Positions 10,381 through 19,761 of a stretch of DNA of 64,000 bases are shown piece by piece; position 1 is the first letter of the stretch; the number at the start of each line of letters is the position of its first letter. Origin of the DNA: Psychrosphaera algicola (GTDB lineage Bacteria > Pseudomonadota > Gammaproteobacteria > Enterobacterales > Alteromonadaceae); the NCBI RefSeq assembly GCF_028401425.1, contig NZ_JAQOMS010000002.1, forward strand, positions 1,798,001 to 1,862,000, written 5' to 3'. A program made the position numbers and the translations under genes. The notes under the pieces are model-generated. The model ran no database searches and was not told the DNA's origin. It saw only the letters and a list, made by a program, of their open reading frames with translations.

Positions 10381-10980
10381 TTTGCTTTTCTAGCTTAGGG
10401 GAGTAAAAATTAACCGATAATCTCCCTGAGATATCGGTTTTTTTATGCCTGAAATTTAGGTGTAATAACACGTTGTTTTAAAGAAAAACCGTCATTCCAA
10501 GTCAACAGAAATACCGTCATTCCCTAGCTTGTAATAAGAGTCGAGCCACAGCGATATACAGAACCTCCAACCAAGTGCAGAGGAAGTACATAATTCGCTT
10601 ATAATTAGCTCATAATAATCAGAACAAAAAACGTCATCCCAAAAGAGCCTAAGCGATATTAGGGATCTCCAACCAAGTGCAGAGGAGGTTCATAATCCAC
10701 CTTAAATTGGCTCTCAGTAATCAGAACAAAAACGTCATTCCCTAGCTTGTAATAAGAGTCGAGCCACAGCGATATTAGGGATCTCCAACCAAGTGCAGAG
10801 GAGGTTCATAATCCAACTTAAATTGGCTCTCAGTAATCAGAACAAAAAACGTCATCCCAAATCAACAGAAATAACGTCATTCCCTAGCTTGTAATATGAG
10901 TCGAGCCACAGCGATATTCAAAACCTCCAACCAAGTGCAGAGGAAGTTATAAATATCAGCAACTCTGACCCCACTGGTCG
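10365..10980. repeat. left flanking direct repeat of the island (REP array)
   Basis: From the tRNA 3' end rightwards, about 440 bases are almost identical to 19388-19753 plus the part resuming at 21034. The segment holds the tRNA terminator and four to five REP-like A units (CGTCATTCCCTAGCTTGTAA, CTCCAACCAAGTGCAGAGGA). It ends with motif C, ACTCTGACCCCACTGGTC, at 10954-10980. I interpret it as the left boundary duplication of an integrated island; ORFs inside it are not genes. Confidence 0.75.
10412..10445 (+). terminator. terminator after tRNA-Leu
   Basis: CCGATA pairs with TATCGG around a short stretch (10414 to about 10438) and is followed by seven T. The same structure is carried along in the copies near 19256-19290 and 19428-19458. 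Confidence 0.75.
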
Positions 10981-11057
10981 CTAGCCGTAGAAGCACTATC
11001 AAGGTCAAATATTGCATCCTGAACAGCCTGCCAAAGTTGGTATTCATCATCATTCAT
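10956..11057 (-). CDS. 33-residue ORF ending inside repeat C, probable gene remnant
   Basis: ATG with AAAAGGAAA eight bases upstream opens MNDDEYQLWQAVQDAIFDLD, but the last eight codons (DQWGQSC and stop) are read from dispersed motif C. The good ribosome binding site and the non-repeat N-terminus suggest the start of a once longer acidic protein cut off by the repeat. No family is recognisable. Confidence 0.35.
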   Translation of the reverse strand: MNDDEYQLWQAVQDAIFDLDSASTASDQWGQSC

Positions 11058-11141
11058 TATTTATTTCCTTTTACTGGTTAAATTCACAAATTTTTTTCCA
11101 ATTGTTAAATCAGTAATTTCAAAGTTTCTTAAGCATATGAG

Positions 11142-11707
11142 TTAAATACCTTTCTTTTTAATAGGTACAAACTTCATGCTATAAAGAGTGTTTTCCGAAT
11201 TAAAGTCTTTGCCTATGCCATATAAGAAATTCAGGGTAACCTTTAAATTACGCAATGAATTTACTGCTGTTAGCCTTGCTTTAAAGCTTTCTTTTCCTTT
11301 AAAGATTTCATTCTGCGGCTCTATGTTGACATTAACTTCGAAACCTAAACACTCAAACAAGTTGTATATTTGGGTATATGACAAATACCAGCTAAATCCA
11401 ATATCACGCCACACTTTTGGTACCTCTCTAGGGGTAGTTAAGTACATACTTTCAAACAGCCCATTTTTTACCCAAAATGCTTGACCATGGATTAAATAAA
11501 ACTTTTCGTTATCACCCAAAATTCCATTTACCATTAACTCCTCTTCTGTCGTTTCGCCAATATTAAAACCGAAGACTGGAAAAAAGCTCCTCCCTCTTTA
11601 CAAGAACTTTCTATAGAATTTGCAGGGCGTTCTTTTAATTCGGTTGCTGATACATTTGTTATGCAACTTAAAACGAAAACCGAAAGTACTAATAATGTTT
11701 TATTCAT
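11142..11707 (-). CDS. secreted hypothetical protein, frameshifted
   Basis: Adding one T in a T run near 11560 joins MNKTLLVLSVFVLSCITNVS-A (a typical signal peptide) to a mature part running TELKERPANSIESSCKEGGA ... ETTEEELMVNGILGDNEKF ... and ending KFVPIKKKGI, about 187 residues. It is predicted periplasmic or secreted. I do not recognise a domain; tyrosines and tryptophans are common in the middle (YLTTPREVPKVWRDIGFSWY). It lies just inside the left end of the tRNA-Leu island, upstream of an IS3 element, and is likely island cargo. Confidence 0.55.
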
Positions 11708-11931
11708 TTTTCTATCCTATTGTTGGTTATTTATATTGGTCGCAACAAAAAAACTGCTGAGACTTTCTATCTAGTTCTATAAGTCGGTGGGAAAATACCC
11801 ACAAGAAATCCTTCGCGACTTCAAATGAATATTTCCCTCGATAGTTAATTGCTTAGTGTAGTGGCATAGTGATTTTGGCCACCTAATTAGAGGATGTTAT
11901 GATTGAATCATAACAGTATTAGGTGAAGATA

Positions 11932-12243
11932 ATGGCTAAGAAGTCACGTAAAAATTTCAGCCCAGAATTTAGATTAGAAACGGCACAATTGGTACTCGAT
12001 CATGGTTATACCCATGAAGAAGCAGCTAAGGCCATGAATGTGGGTTATTCGACGATTGGTAAATGGGTTAAACAGTTAAAAGAAGAACGGCAAGGCAAAG
12101 CGCCTAAAGCAACACCCATGACTCCCGAGCAGCTTAGGATAAGAGAGCTTGAAAAGAAAATTGAACGCATTGAATTAGAAAAGGAAATTCTAAAAAAGGC
12201 TACGGCTCTGTTGATGTCGGACTCACTGAACAATTCGAATTAA
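11932..12243 (+). CDS. IS3-family transposase OrfA, copy 1
   Basis: A 103-residue helix-turn-helix protein that binds the IS ends: MAKKSRKNFSPEFRLETAQL, the HTH GYTHEEAAKAMNVGYSTIGK, then a leucine-zipper-like coiled coil (RIRELEKKIERIELEKEILK). The CTAAAAAAG string near its 3' end is the A6G slippery site used for -1 frameshifting into OrfB in this family. I start at ATG 11932 rather than the GTG three codons earlier. Confidence 0.9.
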   Translation: MAKKSRKNFSPEFRLETAQLVLDHGYTHEEAAKAMNVGYSTIGKWVKQLKEERQGKAPKATPMTPEQLRIRELEKKIERIELEKEILKKATALLMSDSLNNSN

Positions 12244-12291
12244 TCGAAAAACTCAATCAGAGCCATAAAGCTAAGGTATCCAATAAAAATA

Positions 12292-13128
12292 TTGTGTGAT
12301 GTCTTCGGTGTTAATCGTAGCAGCTTTAAATATTGGTTAAAGCGAGATAACTCGCCATCGCTTGAGTATCAAATGCTGCTTGAAAAGGTCGAGAATGCTC
12401 ATGAGTTGAGTGGTGGCTCCGCAGGCGCCAGAACAATAAGTGAAATCATTACACAAGATGAAAGTGACGTAACGTTAAGTCGATACCGAGCTACTAACTT
12501 AATGAAAAAGCTTAATTTAGTCAGTTGCCAGCTACCTCAACATGCTTATAAGAAAGGCTCAAAGGAGCATGTGGCAATACCTAACTTGCTTAAACGTCAG
12601 TTTGATGTAACTGCGCCCAATCAAGTCTGGTGCGGCGATGTGACGTACATATGGACAGGAAATCGTTGGGCCTATTTAGCGGTCGTGATTGATTTGTTCG
12701 CTCGAAAACCTGTTGGGTGGGCAATGTCACACTCACCTGATAGCGATTTAACAGTTAAAGCACTAACAATGGCTTACGAGCTACGTGGCAGACCTGAAAA
12801 CGTGATGTATCACAGTGACCAAGGCAGTCACTACACGAGCCGAAAATTCAGACAGAGGCTGTGGCGTTACCAGATAACACAAAGCATGAGCCGACGCGGA
12901 AATTGCTGGGACAACGCACCGATGGAGCGATTTTTCAGAAGTTTAAAGACAGAATGGATACCGACGGTAGGTTATCGTAGTTTTAATGAAGCTAAGATAG
13001 ATATCACGAAATATATTATTGGCTATTACAGCCAAGTTAGGCCGCATCAGCATAATGGTGGTTTGGCACCAAATGAGTCAGAGAAAAGATACTGGCTAAA
13101 CTATAAAACCGTGGCCAATTTAACTTGA
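12292..13128 (+). CDS. IS3-family transposase OrfB (DDE), copy 1
   Basis: DDE integrase-fold catalytic subunit with NQVWCGDVTYIWTG (first D), MYHSDQGSHYTS (second D) and GNCWDNAPMERFFRSLKTEW (E). It would be made as an OrfAB fusion by -1 frameshifting. The fusion frame is blocked just upstream at CTAAGG (12271-12276); CCAGG there would restore HKARYPIKILCDVFGVNRSS. The identical change is present in the second copy, which points to a systematic sequencing artefact. The element may thus be active. Confidence 0.9.
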   Translation: MCDVFGVNRSSFKYWLKRDNSPSLEYQMLLEKVENAHELSGGSAGARTISEIITQDESDVTLSRYRATNLMKKLNLVSCQLPQHAYKKGSKEHVAIPNLLKRQFDVTAPNQVWCGDVTYIWTGNRWAYLAVVIDLFARKPVGWAMSHSPDSDLTVKALTMAYELRGRPENVMYHSDQGSHYTSRKFRQRLWRYQITQSMSRRGNCWDNAPMERFFRSLKTEWIPTVGYRSFNEAKIDITKYIIGYYSQVRPHQHNGGLAPNESEKRYWLNYKTVANLT

Positions 13129-13892
13129 CCACTACATAGGCTTTCTCCATACATACGTGCAAATTGTCCTCCATGCTCCATCAATTGCCGAGAATTACCT
13201 TGCTCTACAATTTGGCCATTCTTAACTACGACTATTCTGTGACATTCTTGAACTGCACTCAGTCTGTGAGCGACAATAATCACTGTTCTATCTCTACAAA
13301 TAGCCTTCATATTTTCCTGAATTAATCTTTCTGATTCGTAATCTAGAGCACTTGTGGCTTCATCAAAGATGAGAATTTTAGGGTTGGTAAGGAGTGCTCT
13401 TGCGATTGCTATTCGCTGTTTTTGACCTCCGGAAAGGTTTACTCCTTGTTCGTCAATTAGAGTTTCGTAACCGTTAGGTAATCGCGTAATAAATTCGTCG
13501 GCCCCTGCCAACTTGGCAACTTGCACAATCCTTTCTATGGGGGCGGTAGGGGTGGAAAGCGCAATGTTATCTCTAACAGTTCGATTGAATAAAAAACTAT
13601 CTTGCATCACTACACCAACTAAAGGCGTTAAATACTCTCGGTAATTCTTCCATTGCTCCAAACCATCTTTATGTATTGGCTTTCTAACCTGCTCAGCGCT
13701 CGGTGTTCTAATTGCTCTTTCTGTTTTATAAAACTGTAAACATTGCTCTTCAAACGGCAGTTCACAATACTCCAATAACTTTTTGATTTCTTGTTGTGGG
13801 TTTTGTACTAAACCTTCATAAGACATGTGATTGTTCTGCGCAACTAATTTCCTAGACACCTCATAGTTAGTACGGCGTCTAACTTTCTTCAA
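13101..13892 (-). pseudogene. chimera: sulfotransferase C-terminus fused to exporter ATPase C-terminus
   Basis: Residues about 23-90 (MSYEGLVQNPQQEIKKLLEY ... EQVRKPIHKDGLEQWKNY) match the C-terminal part of TPR-type sulfotransferases. From residue 92 the protein turns into the second half of a type I secretion (HlyB/RtxB-like) ATPase: Q-loop GVVMQDSFLFNRTVRDN, signature LSGGQ (153-157), Walker B ILIFDEATSALD and H-loop VAHR (207-210). Walker A, the membrane domain and the sulfotransferase PAPS-binding N-terminus are absent, so it can be neither enzyme. The 3' end is cut by IS copy 1. I infer a deletion that joined two neighbouring genes of an export cluster. Confidence 0.8.
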
Positions 13893-13980
13893 AGTTTATC
13901 CCTAATAGAGGAATCGCTTCCATTTCGCTAGAATCGACACAAACTCGAACTAACTTGAGTACCAAGGCCTTACTACCGGA

Positions 13981-15807
13981 TTAACGTAGTAACAAAGGTT
14001 CAGCCCACACTGACCATGAGTAAGAGTTGCTTTTGCCGCCATTTTTAACTATTAATGTTAACGTACTGACGTCTGATATATCAACCGTAATCACCTCGGT
14101 TTCCGGTCTTTTAAGTACCTTAGATGTATACAGGATTTTGTCGTCTCCTTGAATGACAAACTGCGCACTACCTGCCGACACACCAATTGCATCTCTTAAG
14201 CCGACAATTGTTTTAAAGGTTTTCCATTCCTTACGTACAGCATAAGAAATTTTAGACGGAGAATGCGCATATAATCCTTTTGTGTGTATTGCGCCGCCTA
14301 TTTTTAAAAATACGCTGTTTTGTAAATTGTCGCTAAAGAAGCTATCTCTATATAGTCGATCCCAACCAACTTGATTAGTCATTGCTCTCACTTCACTCAA
14401 ATAGACGTGATCCTTTTCAATGCTGGCTAAATTCAATAATGTGGGAGTTAGACTAAGTTCGAATAAGTGCGTTAGAAGTCTGCCACTATGTGTGCCTGAA
14501 AAGATAGGTAGTATTTCATTTATTAGGCTTTTAGCTTCTTCTAGTCTACCATTTGCATATGCGTCGATTACTGGCATTAGCTGAATATCAATTCCGTCCA
14601 AATTTGCTACGATGGGTTTCTCCGCCGAATCAACATAAATGTGAAAAGTACGTTTGGTTTTTTCACCATTTACGTGCAATAGATTTAAGTTAAATCGGTA
14701 GTTTCATAGTAACAATTGGCCGAAGTTAAATTTGAATAAACTTTTGTCTTCAACTAATGTAGTCCAAGTGGGCGAATTATGGTCATTTTGAGGGTTTCCG
14801 GGCCAATTATTTGGCTTCCACAAATAGGCAACAGCGGCATAAGCTGGTATGTCTGATTCAAACAATACTTTGACACTTAACTGTTTGTCGTGAAATTGTG
14901 TCGTTACTTTTTTCCAATTTACCATAGCTTTTCGAAAGAGAGCCTTATTAGAGTTGGTAAGTAAAGGTGATGATATTAATGTCAAAGCTGACGCTAAAGT
15001 TAGGAAAGCTGTTCGTTTTTCGCCACGTTCATTTGCTCTAAAATACAAATTTCCATTATTCATTAACGGAACACTTGGCACTTTTGAATCATTGTTTGAA
15101 CCAGCGGTATGTGGCAAACCAAGCGCATGCGCTAACTCATGCGCAATACCTCCAATATATTTACTGTTAAAGTCTCCCACGGACTCGGTAACAGTGCCTT
15201 TTGTTGCATCTTGGTAAGTTATTTTTCTAAATTTGTCGTTGTATAATTCTGGATCTAAATAATTGCTGTCTACTGCAAACGCTATTTTTTTATTAGGAAT
15301 CCCGTAATAGGGACTATGAAACACCTCCATTCCAATATTATTTTTGTAAGATAATGCTGTAATTATGAAGGTGAATTCCTTACCAAAGTCGATAGTTTCA
15401 CCAAGTTTATTTTTAATTTCGTTATAAATTTTATTACCTGAATAATAGTTATAACTCTCTGCTTGTTCTTCCGACTTGACAATATGGAAAACAATTTTTC
15501 CATTTGAACCCCTTTCAAAAGGAAGTCCATTTATTTTTACCCCAAATTTTTTAAACTCTTCTATAAAGAAATGATTAATATCTTCCATTGTTCTGTGTAA
15601 CCTGTTAGGCCAATCCTTATTCATTGTTCGTTCACGAGGATAAAAGTAAACTAATTTAATTTTGTTAGAGTATTTTTGACCATCTGCGTGAAAATCAGCT
15701 ATTGTTTTATGTGCGTTTAATAGGGCGGTAGATTTGTCTAAATTATCCATTGAATAGGCAAAACTACCAAAGGTAGAACAAAATCCCGATAAAATGCTCA
15801 AGCACAA
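13981..15807 (-). CDS. secreted metzincin-like zinc peptidase with NPCBM domain, in-frame TGA
   Basis: The N-terminus is hydrophobic (FLCLSILSGFCSTFGSFAYS), a likely signal peptide whose start codon may lie a few codons upstream. Residues 223-233 are HELAHALGLPH, the HExxHxxGxxH zinc site of metzincins; Met-turn-like PLMNNG follows. The C-terminal about 140 residues form an NPCBM-type carbohydrate-binding sandwich (SVFLKIGGAIHTKGLYAHSP, IVGLRDAIGVSAGS, WSVWAEPLLLR). Both parts are in the same frame, separated only by TGA at 14704-14706, so this is one gene of about 608 codons with either a point nonsense change or a miscall. It would act outside the cell on glycosylated protein; that is inference. 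Confidence 0.75.
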
Positions 15808-15894
15808 AAATAAAAGAAGTCTTTTATTTTTCAGGAGGAATAAAAATTTTGAAGTAGCGGAAAATTTGTCAAGTGCTTTCTGTGTGAGCCCCCT

Positions 15895-16671
15895 TCATAT
15901 TTGCCTCTCAAGGTTATGTGAATTAAATACTAGCTCGCCACATATCGAAGAATATAAAGCATTTAATTGGTTGAACTGCACAGTTTGACGGTTAAAATCT
16001 TCCTCAAAAGCAACACTTTTGCAGATATTACCTTGTCTTATTTTTTTGAAGGGTCGCCATGACCGGGCTTTCCTGAACTCCTCCAAGTTTTGTAGTTTGA
16101 AGTAAGGCTATTTTTCAAATCAAGGTATTTTGATATTTGGTCTAAAACTTCATCTGTATTATGTATTAAAGCATCTGATTCGATAAAGAGCCATTTATTG
16201 CTTGGCATAGACCTTGGACAAAAAAGCAAGTAATTTAACCTCAAAGTATAATAGTTTGAGAAATATTGGAAATTTGAATACATAGGATTGTTTGTAATTT
16301 TTGACAACCCGATCATGCTGTTATAGGTGTCTACGGGATTACGAGCTAAAAATTACTTTTACACCATTTGTATACTTTTCTAGCCCCAAATTTAAATTTA
16401 AATTATTGTGTAGAACTTTATCAAAGTAAAAATGGTGCTCGTTTTTTTCAACGACTTTTTTGCCTCTTGCGTTAGTAAGCTTAGCTAGAGATCGGAAATC
16501 ACTATAGGATATATGAAGTTCATCGTGGCCAGTAATTTCTTCGTTACTTCCCAGAATATGTGAAAGCAAAGAAGATCTGCTTCTCATATGACTAACTAGA
16601 AACAAATATTTAGAATTAAAGAGCGAAGGGTATTTAAGCTTTACCCAATACTTATCCAAATACGGCAGCAT
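15895..16671 (-). CDS. sulfotransferase-family protein, frameshifted
   Basis: A strong AAGGAGG site precedes the ATG at 16671 (MLPYLDKYWVKLKYPSLFNS). The PAPS 5'-phosphosulfate loop is visible as LVSHMRSRSSLLSHIL (about residues 26-41). The other frames continue with MIGLSKITNNPMYSNFQYFS, a WLFIESDALIHNTDEVLDQI segment and SGKPGHGDPSKK, the latter resembling the C-terminal end of sulfotransferases. At least two frame breaks occur (near 16320 and 16040-16080). It would transfer sulfate from PAPS to a sugar or peptide. It is the second sulfotransferase trace in the island, beside an ABC-exporter fragment. Confidence 0.65.
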
Positions 16672-17222
16672 TATTTACCTCCTTGTTCTGAAGGGGCTGA
16701 CGCAGAACTTGCGGATAAATCCAATTTATTGAGTAGCTGAAATGACTCTAGTGGACTGACTTTCCTAATAAAAAATGCTTGACTGTTAATTATATAATTT
16801 AAGTCCATAACGATAGCTAGATACATCCAACCTTCACCCGTTCTAAGATAAGTCACATCACCAGCCCACACCTGATTTGGAGCCTCAGGATTAAAGTTCT
16901 GGTTCAACAGGTTATCAGCCACGGCATCACTGTGTTTACACTTGGTTGTTACCTTGTAAGCCACTCGTTGAGTAACAACTAAGCCAAGTGTTGCCATTAA
17001 CTTTTGAACGCCATAATCACTGACGGTAAAGCCCTCTCTGCGTAACTTCTTTCTAAGTTCCCGATAACCTAAGCTATTTCTGCTTTTCTCGAAAAGCTGC
17101 TTTGCCTTTCGATATAAGTTCAGTTGCTCTGCTGTAATAACTTTAGCTGGCCGTTTAAGCCAAGCGTAATAGGCGCTACGGCTTACTTTCATCATTTTAC
17201 AGAGCTTAACTACGGGAAACAC
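16671..17222 (-). pseudogene. truncated IS3 OrfB fused to a foreign tail
   Basis: The first about 140 residues are an IS3 OrfB: KMMKVSRSAYYAWLKRP, PNQVWAGDVTYLRTGEGW and YLAIVMDL. The frame then runs into 40 unrelated residues (NYIINSQAFFIRKVSPLESF to APSEQGGK). The second catalytic D and the E are missing, so it is inactive. The tail may be the C-terminus of the gene into which the element inserted, now lost upstream. It ends exactly at the ribosome binding site of the sulfotransferase. Confidence 0.85.
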
Positions 17223-17603
17223 CGAAGATAACTGTTTAATCGTTTCAAACGTTACTTGGTTTCCTTTAGCAGGAGGGCGCTGGCCTTTTTTAAAATTTCT
17301 TTTTCCATCCTTAGCTCTTTATTTTCCTTACGTAGCCTTAACAGCTCAGCTCGCTCATCCGCATTTAAACTGGCTCCAGATTGCTCTGATTCAAATTTAG
17401 CTTTCCAGTTATAAAGTAACTTATCCGTGATACCTAAAGACGCTGCTGCCTTTGGTACGCTATAACCTTGCTCGGTTACCAATGCCACAGCTTCTTGTTT
17501 AAATTCTGCCGAGTAACTTCTGTTTGTTCGTTTTGTCATTTAACACCTCAATAATTGGATTATATTCCATTATTAAAGTGTCCTGTTTGATTAAAGCAGA
17601 TCA
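16795..17603 (-). mobile_element. decayed IS3-family element, one end missing
   Basis: Holds the OrfA and partial OrfB above. The right boundary is probably the TGATCTGCTTTAATCAAACA end at about 17603 (reverse strand); the other end is deleted near 16795 where OrfB homology stops. Boundaries are approximate. Confidence 0.6.
17252..17539 (-). CDS. IS3-family OrfA of a truncated element
   Basis: 95 residues: MTKRTNRSYSAEFKQEAVAL, HTH GYSVPKAAASLGITDKLLYN, coiled coil (LRLRKENKELRMEKEILKKA). It differs clearly from the two intact IS copies, so it belongs to another IS3 subgroup. An A6G slippery string (TTTTAAAAAAGG) marks the frameshift point toward the truncated OrfB. OrfA itself looks intact, but the element cannot transpose without OrfB. 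Confidence 0.85.
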   Translation of the reverse strand: MTKRTNRSYSAEFKQEAVALVTEQGYSVPKAAASLGITDKLLYNWKAKFESEQSGASLNADERAELLRLRKENKELRMEKEILKKASALLLKETK

Positions 17604-17752
17604 CTTCACAATCCTAACTCTATAAAGACAAATAGGAATCTCAAACCCGTAAAATAATTCTAATTTATTTAAATAGTTACGTGTAATGGCTATTAATTAT
17701 CAGATACACCCTCTTCTTTTGTATTCCAGCTCCCACTCTTTATATTTTTGGG

Positions 17753-18973
17753 TCAGGCGTTCCAGAGCTTTCTTATTGAGCTTGTGCTCTTTTTAGGTTT
17801 TTCGTCAAACTTAACGCCGGAAAGTTCTTCTTCAAACATACTAGGCACGACGTGGCTATAATGTTGTTCAATCATTGCTGTACTGGTACCACACTGTTTA
17901 GCCAAGATATCAATGCGCAGATCTTTTTTAAGCAACTGCCATGTAATGTAGGTATGGCGCAATGAATAAAGCGTTCGTGGACCATCAGGTGAATTTTTAA
18001 GTTCACAAACTTCGAGTGCTTTCCTAAATGTAACACCAAGTTCATTGGTCGTGTCACCGTTAGCTAGCCTGAATATTTTGTCGCTTGGTTTACGATTTGG
18101 AAATCTATCACGCAGCTCTTCCAATACGCCCCAAATATCATCCCGGCAAACAACTTTTCTGGTTCCTGTGTGCTTAGTCGTTTTACCTTTACGCACGTAA
18201 ACTAAAAAGCGTACTTTGTTGTCCTGTCGCTTCATTTCAATATCGCCCCAAGTTAACGCTTCCATTTCCGTACCGGGACGAATGCCAGTCTGAACGACAA
18301 AATCGACATAACTTTCGAGCAATTCACGGATTTGGCGAGTCACTTCCTTGCGGCTGTTATCTTTCATTTCTTCTATGGTATGAAGAACCTTGTAATATTC
18401 ATCTTCTCTAAACGCTGCTCGTCTGCCACCTGATGTACCAGCTTTAGAAGTTAAGGAAGGTACTTGTGCGGCTATCATCCATTTACTATCTATGGCTTCT
18501 TTGAATACCATGTTTAACGCGGCGTTATGAGTGAGTAAGGTTGATTTAGCTAGCTGACGACCATTTTGTTCGAACCGCCACTTTTCAAACTCACGGATTT
18601 TATCTTGGTCGATAGAGGTGACATAAATCCGGCCAAAGAACGGAATATGGTATTTGTTCAATGCTTGTATGTAGTCTTTGTAACTGACCTTCCCTGTGTC
18701 GTTATCTAGCTCAAGCTGAAATCGCTCAATGGTTTTTGCAGCAACATCTTTAAAGCTCTTGCTACTCACCAAAATATTGTTTTCGTATTTAGTTTCGTAC
18801 TGGATTTTTAAGACACGAGCTTGAGCAACTGCCTTTTCAAGAACTTTTTCTTTTGTTGTGCGTGAATACCATTTACCATGCAGCACAAAACGGCAATACC
18901 AACGTTTGCTGTTGCTTTGAAGATAGACGTACAGGCCGTCTTCAATATCGTGTCGGTCGATTTGAGAAGTCAT
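17753..18973 (-). CDS. tyrosine recombinase / phage-type integrase
   Basis: 406 residues. N-terminal arm-binding part, a core-binding SAM-like domain (about 75-170, FKDVAAKTIERFQLELDNDT) and a C-terminal catalytic domain. Catalytic landmarks are QTGIRPGTEMEALTWGD (Arg I), YVRKGKTTKHTGTRKV (Lys), LYSLRHTYITW (Arg II) and EQHYSHVVPSMF (His and the nucleophile Tyr). It lies 110 bases from three degenerate copies of the tRNA-Leu 3' end, so it is the likely integrase of the 10.4-19.4 kb island. The reading frame is intact, unlike much of the cargo. Confidence 0.92.
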   Translation of the reverse strand: MTSQIDRHDIEDGLYVYLQSNSKRWYCRFVLHGKWYSRTTKEKVLEKAVAQARVLKIQYETKYENNILVSSKSFKDVAAKTIERFQLELDNDTGKVSYKDYIQALNKYHIPFFGRIYVTSIDQDKIREFEKWRFEQNGRQLAKSTLLTHNAALNMVFKEAIDSKWMIAAQVPSLTSKAGTSGGRRAAFREDEYYKVLHTIEEMKDNSRKEVTRQIRELLESYVDFVVQTGIRPGTEMEALTWGDIEMKRQDNKVRFLVYVRKGKTTKHTGTRKVVCRDDIWGVLEELRDRFPNRKPSDKIFRLANGDTTNELGVTFRKALEVCELKNSPDGPRTLYSLRHTYITWQLLKKDLRIDILAKQCGTSTAMIEQHYSHVVPSMFEEELSGVKFDEKPKKSTSSIRKLWNA

Positions 18974-19082
18974 AGATTCCAGTATGACAATATGAGCTTG
19001 ATTTGCAAAGTTTTTGTTAAGTGTCTAGTTTTTGCTTTAACTATATTGATTTTATTATATATTTTTAGACGCTATCTTTTCA

Positions 19083-19410
19083 AAATCCCCGCAGAAATGC
19101 GTGGCGCTAATGTAAGAGCAGTCCGCCCACCGGTACCATTTGCTTTTCTAGAATGGAAAAGTAAAAAATTAACAGCAGAAATGCGTGGCGCTAATATAAG
19201 AGCAGTCCGCCCACCGGTACCATTTGCTTTTCTAGAATGGAAAAGTAAAAAATTAACCGATAATCCCCTGAGATATCGGTTTTTTATGCCTGAAATTTAA
19301 GATTAAAGTAAAAAGCATAGAAGGTTCGTTATCATGAGTGGACTCGCAGAAATGCGTGGCGCTAAATGTAAGAGCAGTCCGCCCACCGGTACCATTTGCT
19401 TTTCTAGCTT
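19083..19410. repeat. three degenerate att-like copies of the tRNA-Leu 3' end
   Basis: GCAGAAATGCGTGGCG followed later by GTCCGCCCACCGGTACCATT occurs at about 19090, 19174 and 19347, matching the tRNA from the variable arm to CCA and the bases beyond. In all three the T loop GGTTCGA is replaced by a 15- to 16-base variant of GCTAATGTAAGAGCA, so none could form a tRNA. The first copy also retains CAAAATCCCC of the anticodon stem. They look like right-hand attachment sites left by repeated integrations at the same tRNA. Confidence 0.75.
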
Positions 19411-19753
19411 AGGGAAGTAAAAATTAACCGATAATCTCCTGAGATATCGGTTTTTTTATGCCTGAAATTTAGGTGTAATAACACGTTGTTTTAAAGAAAA
19501 ACCGTCATTCCAAGTCAACAGAAATACCGTCATTCCCTAGCTTGTAATAAGAGTCGAGCCACAGCGATATACAGAACCTCCAACCAAGTGCAGAGGAAGT
19601 ACATAATTCGCTTATAATTAGCTCATAATAATCAGAACAAAAAACGTCATCCCAAAAGAGCCTAAGCGATATTAGGGATCTCCAACCAAGTGCAGAGGAG
19701 GTTCATAATCCACCTTAAATTGGCTCTCAGTAATCAGAACAAAAACGTCATTC
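19388..19753. repeat. right flanking direct repeat of the island, part 1
   Basis: Nearly identical to 10365-10742: ACCGGTACCATTTGCTTTTC, the terminator hairpin, then REP-like A units. It is interrupted by IS copy 2 inside CGTCATTCCCTAG and continues at 21034. Confidence 0.8.
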
Positions 19754-19761
19754 TGTAGTGG

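Larger units (their letters stand above)
11857..13136 (+). mobile_element. IS3-family insertion sequence, copy 1 (1280 bp)
   Basis: Ends are TGTAGTGGCATAGTG... and its partly inverted counterpart ...GACCACTACA, with TGTAGTGG/CCACTACA at the tips. A 3-bp target duplication TAG flanks it (11854-11856 and 13137-13139). Two ORFs in the orfA/orfB arrangement of IS3 lie inside. A nearly identical copy of the same length occupies 19754-21033 in the opposite orientation. The right end cuts into the ABC-exporter fragment downstream. Confidence 0.92.

Noticed and set aside
10480..10980. Regularly repeated REP array considered as a CRISPR
   Set aside because: Units are long (about 100 bases), imperfect, in places inverted, without unique spacers of constant length, and recur at many distant sites. 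No cas genes are present.
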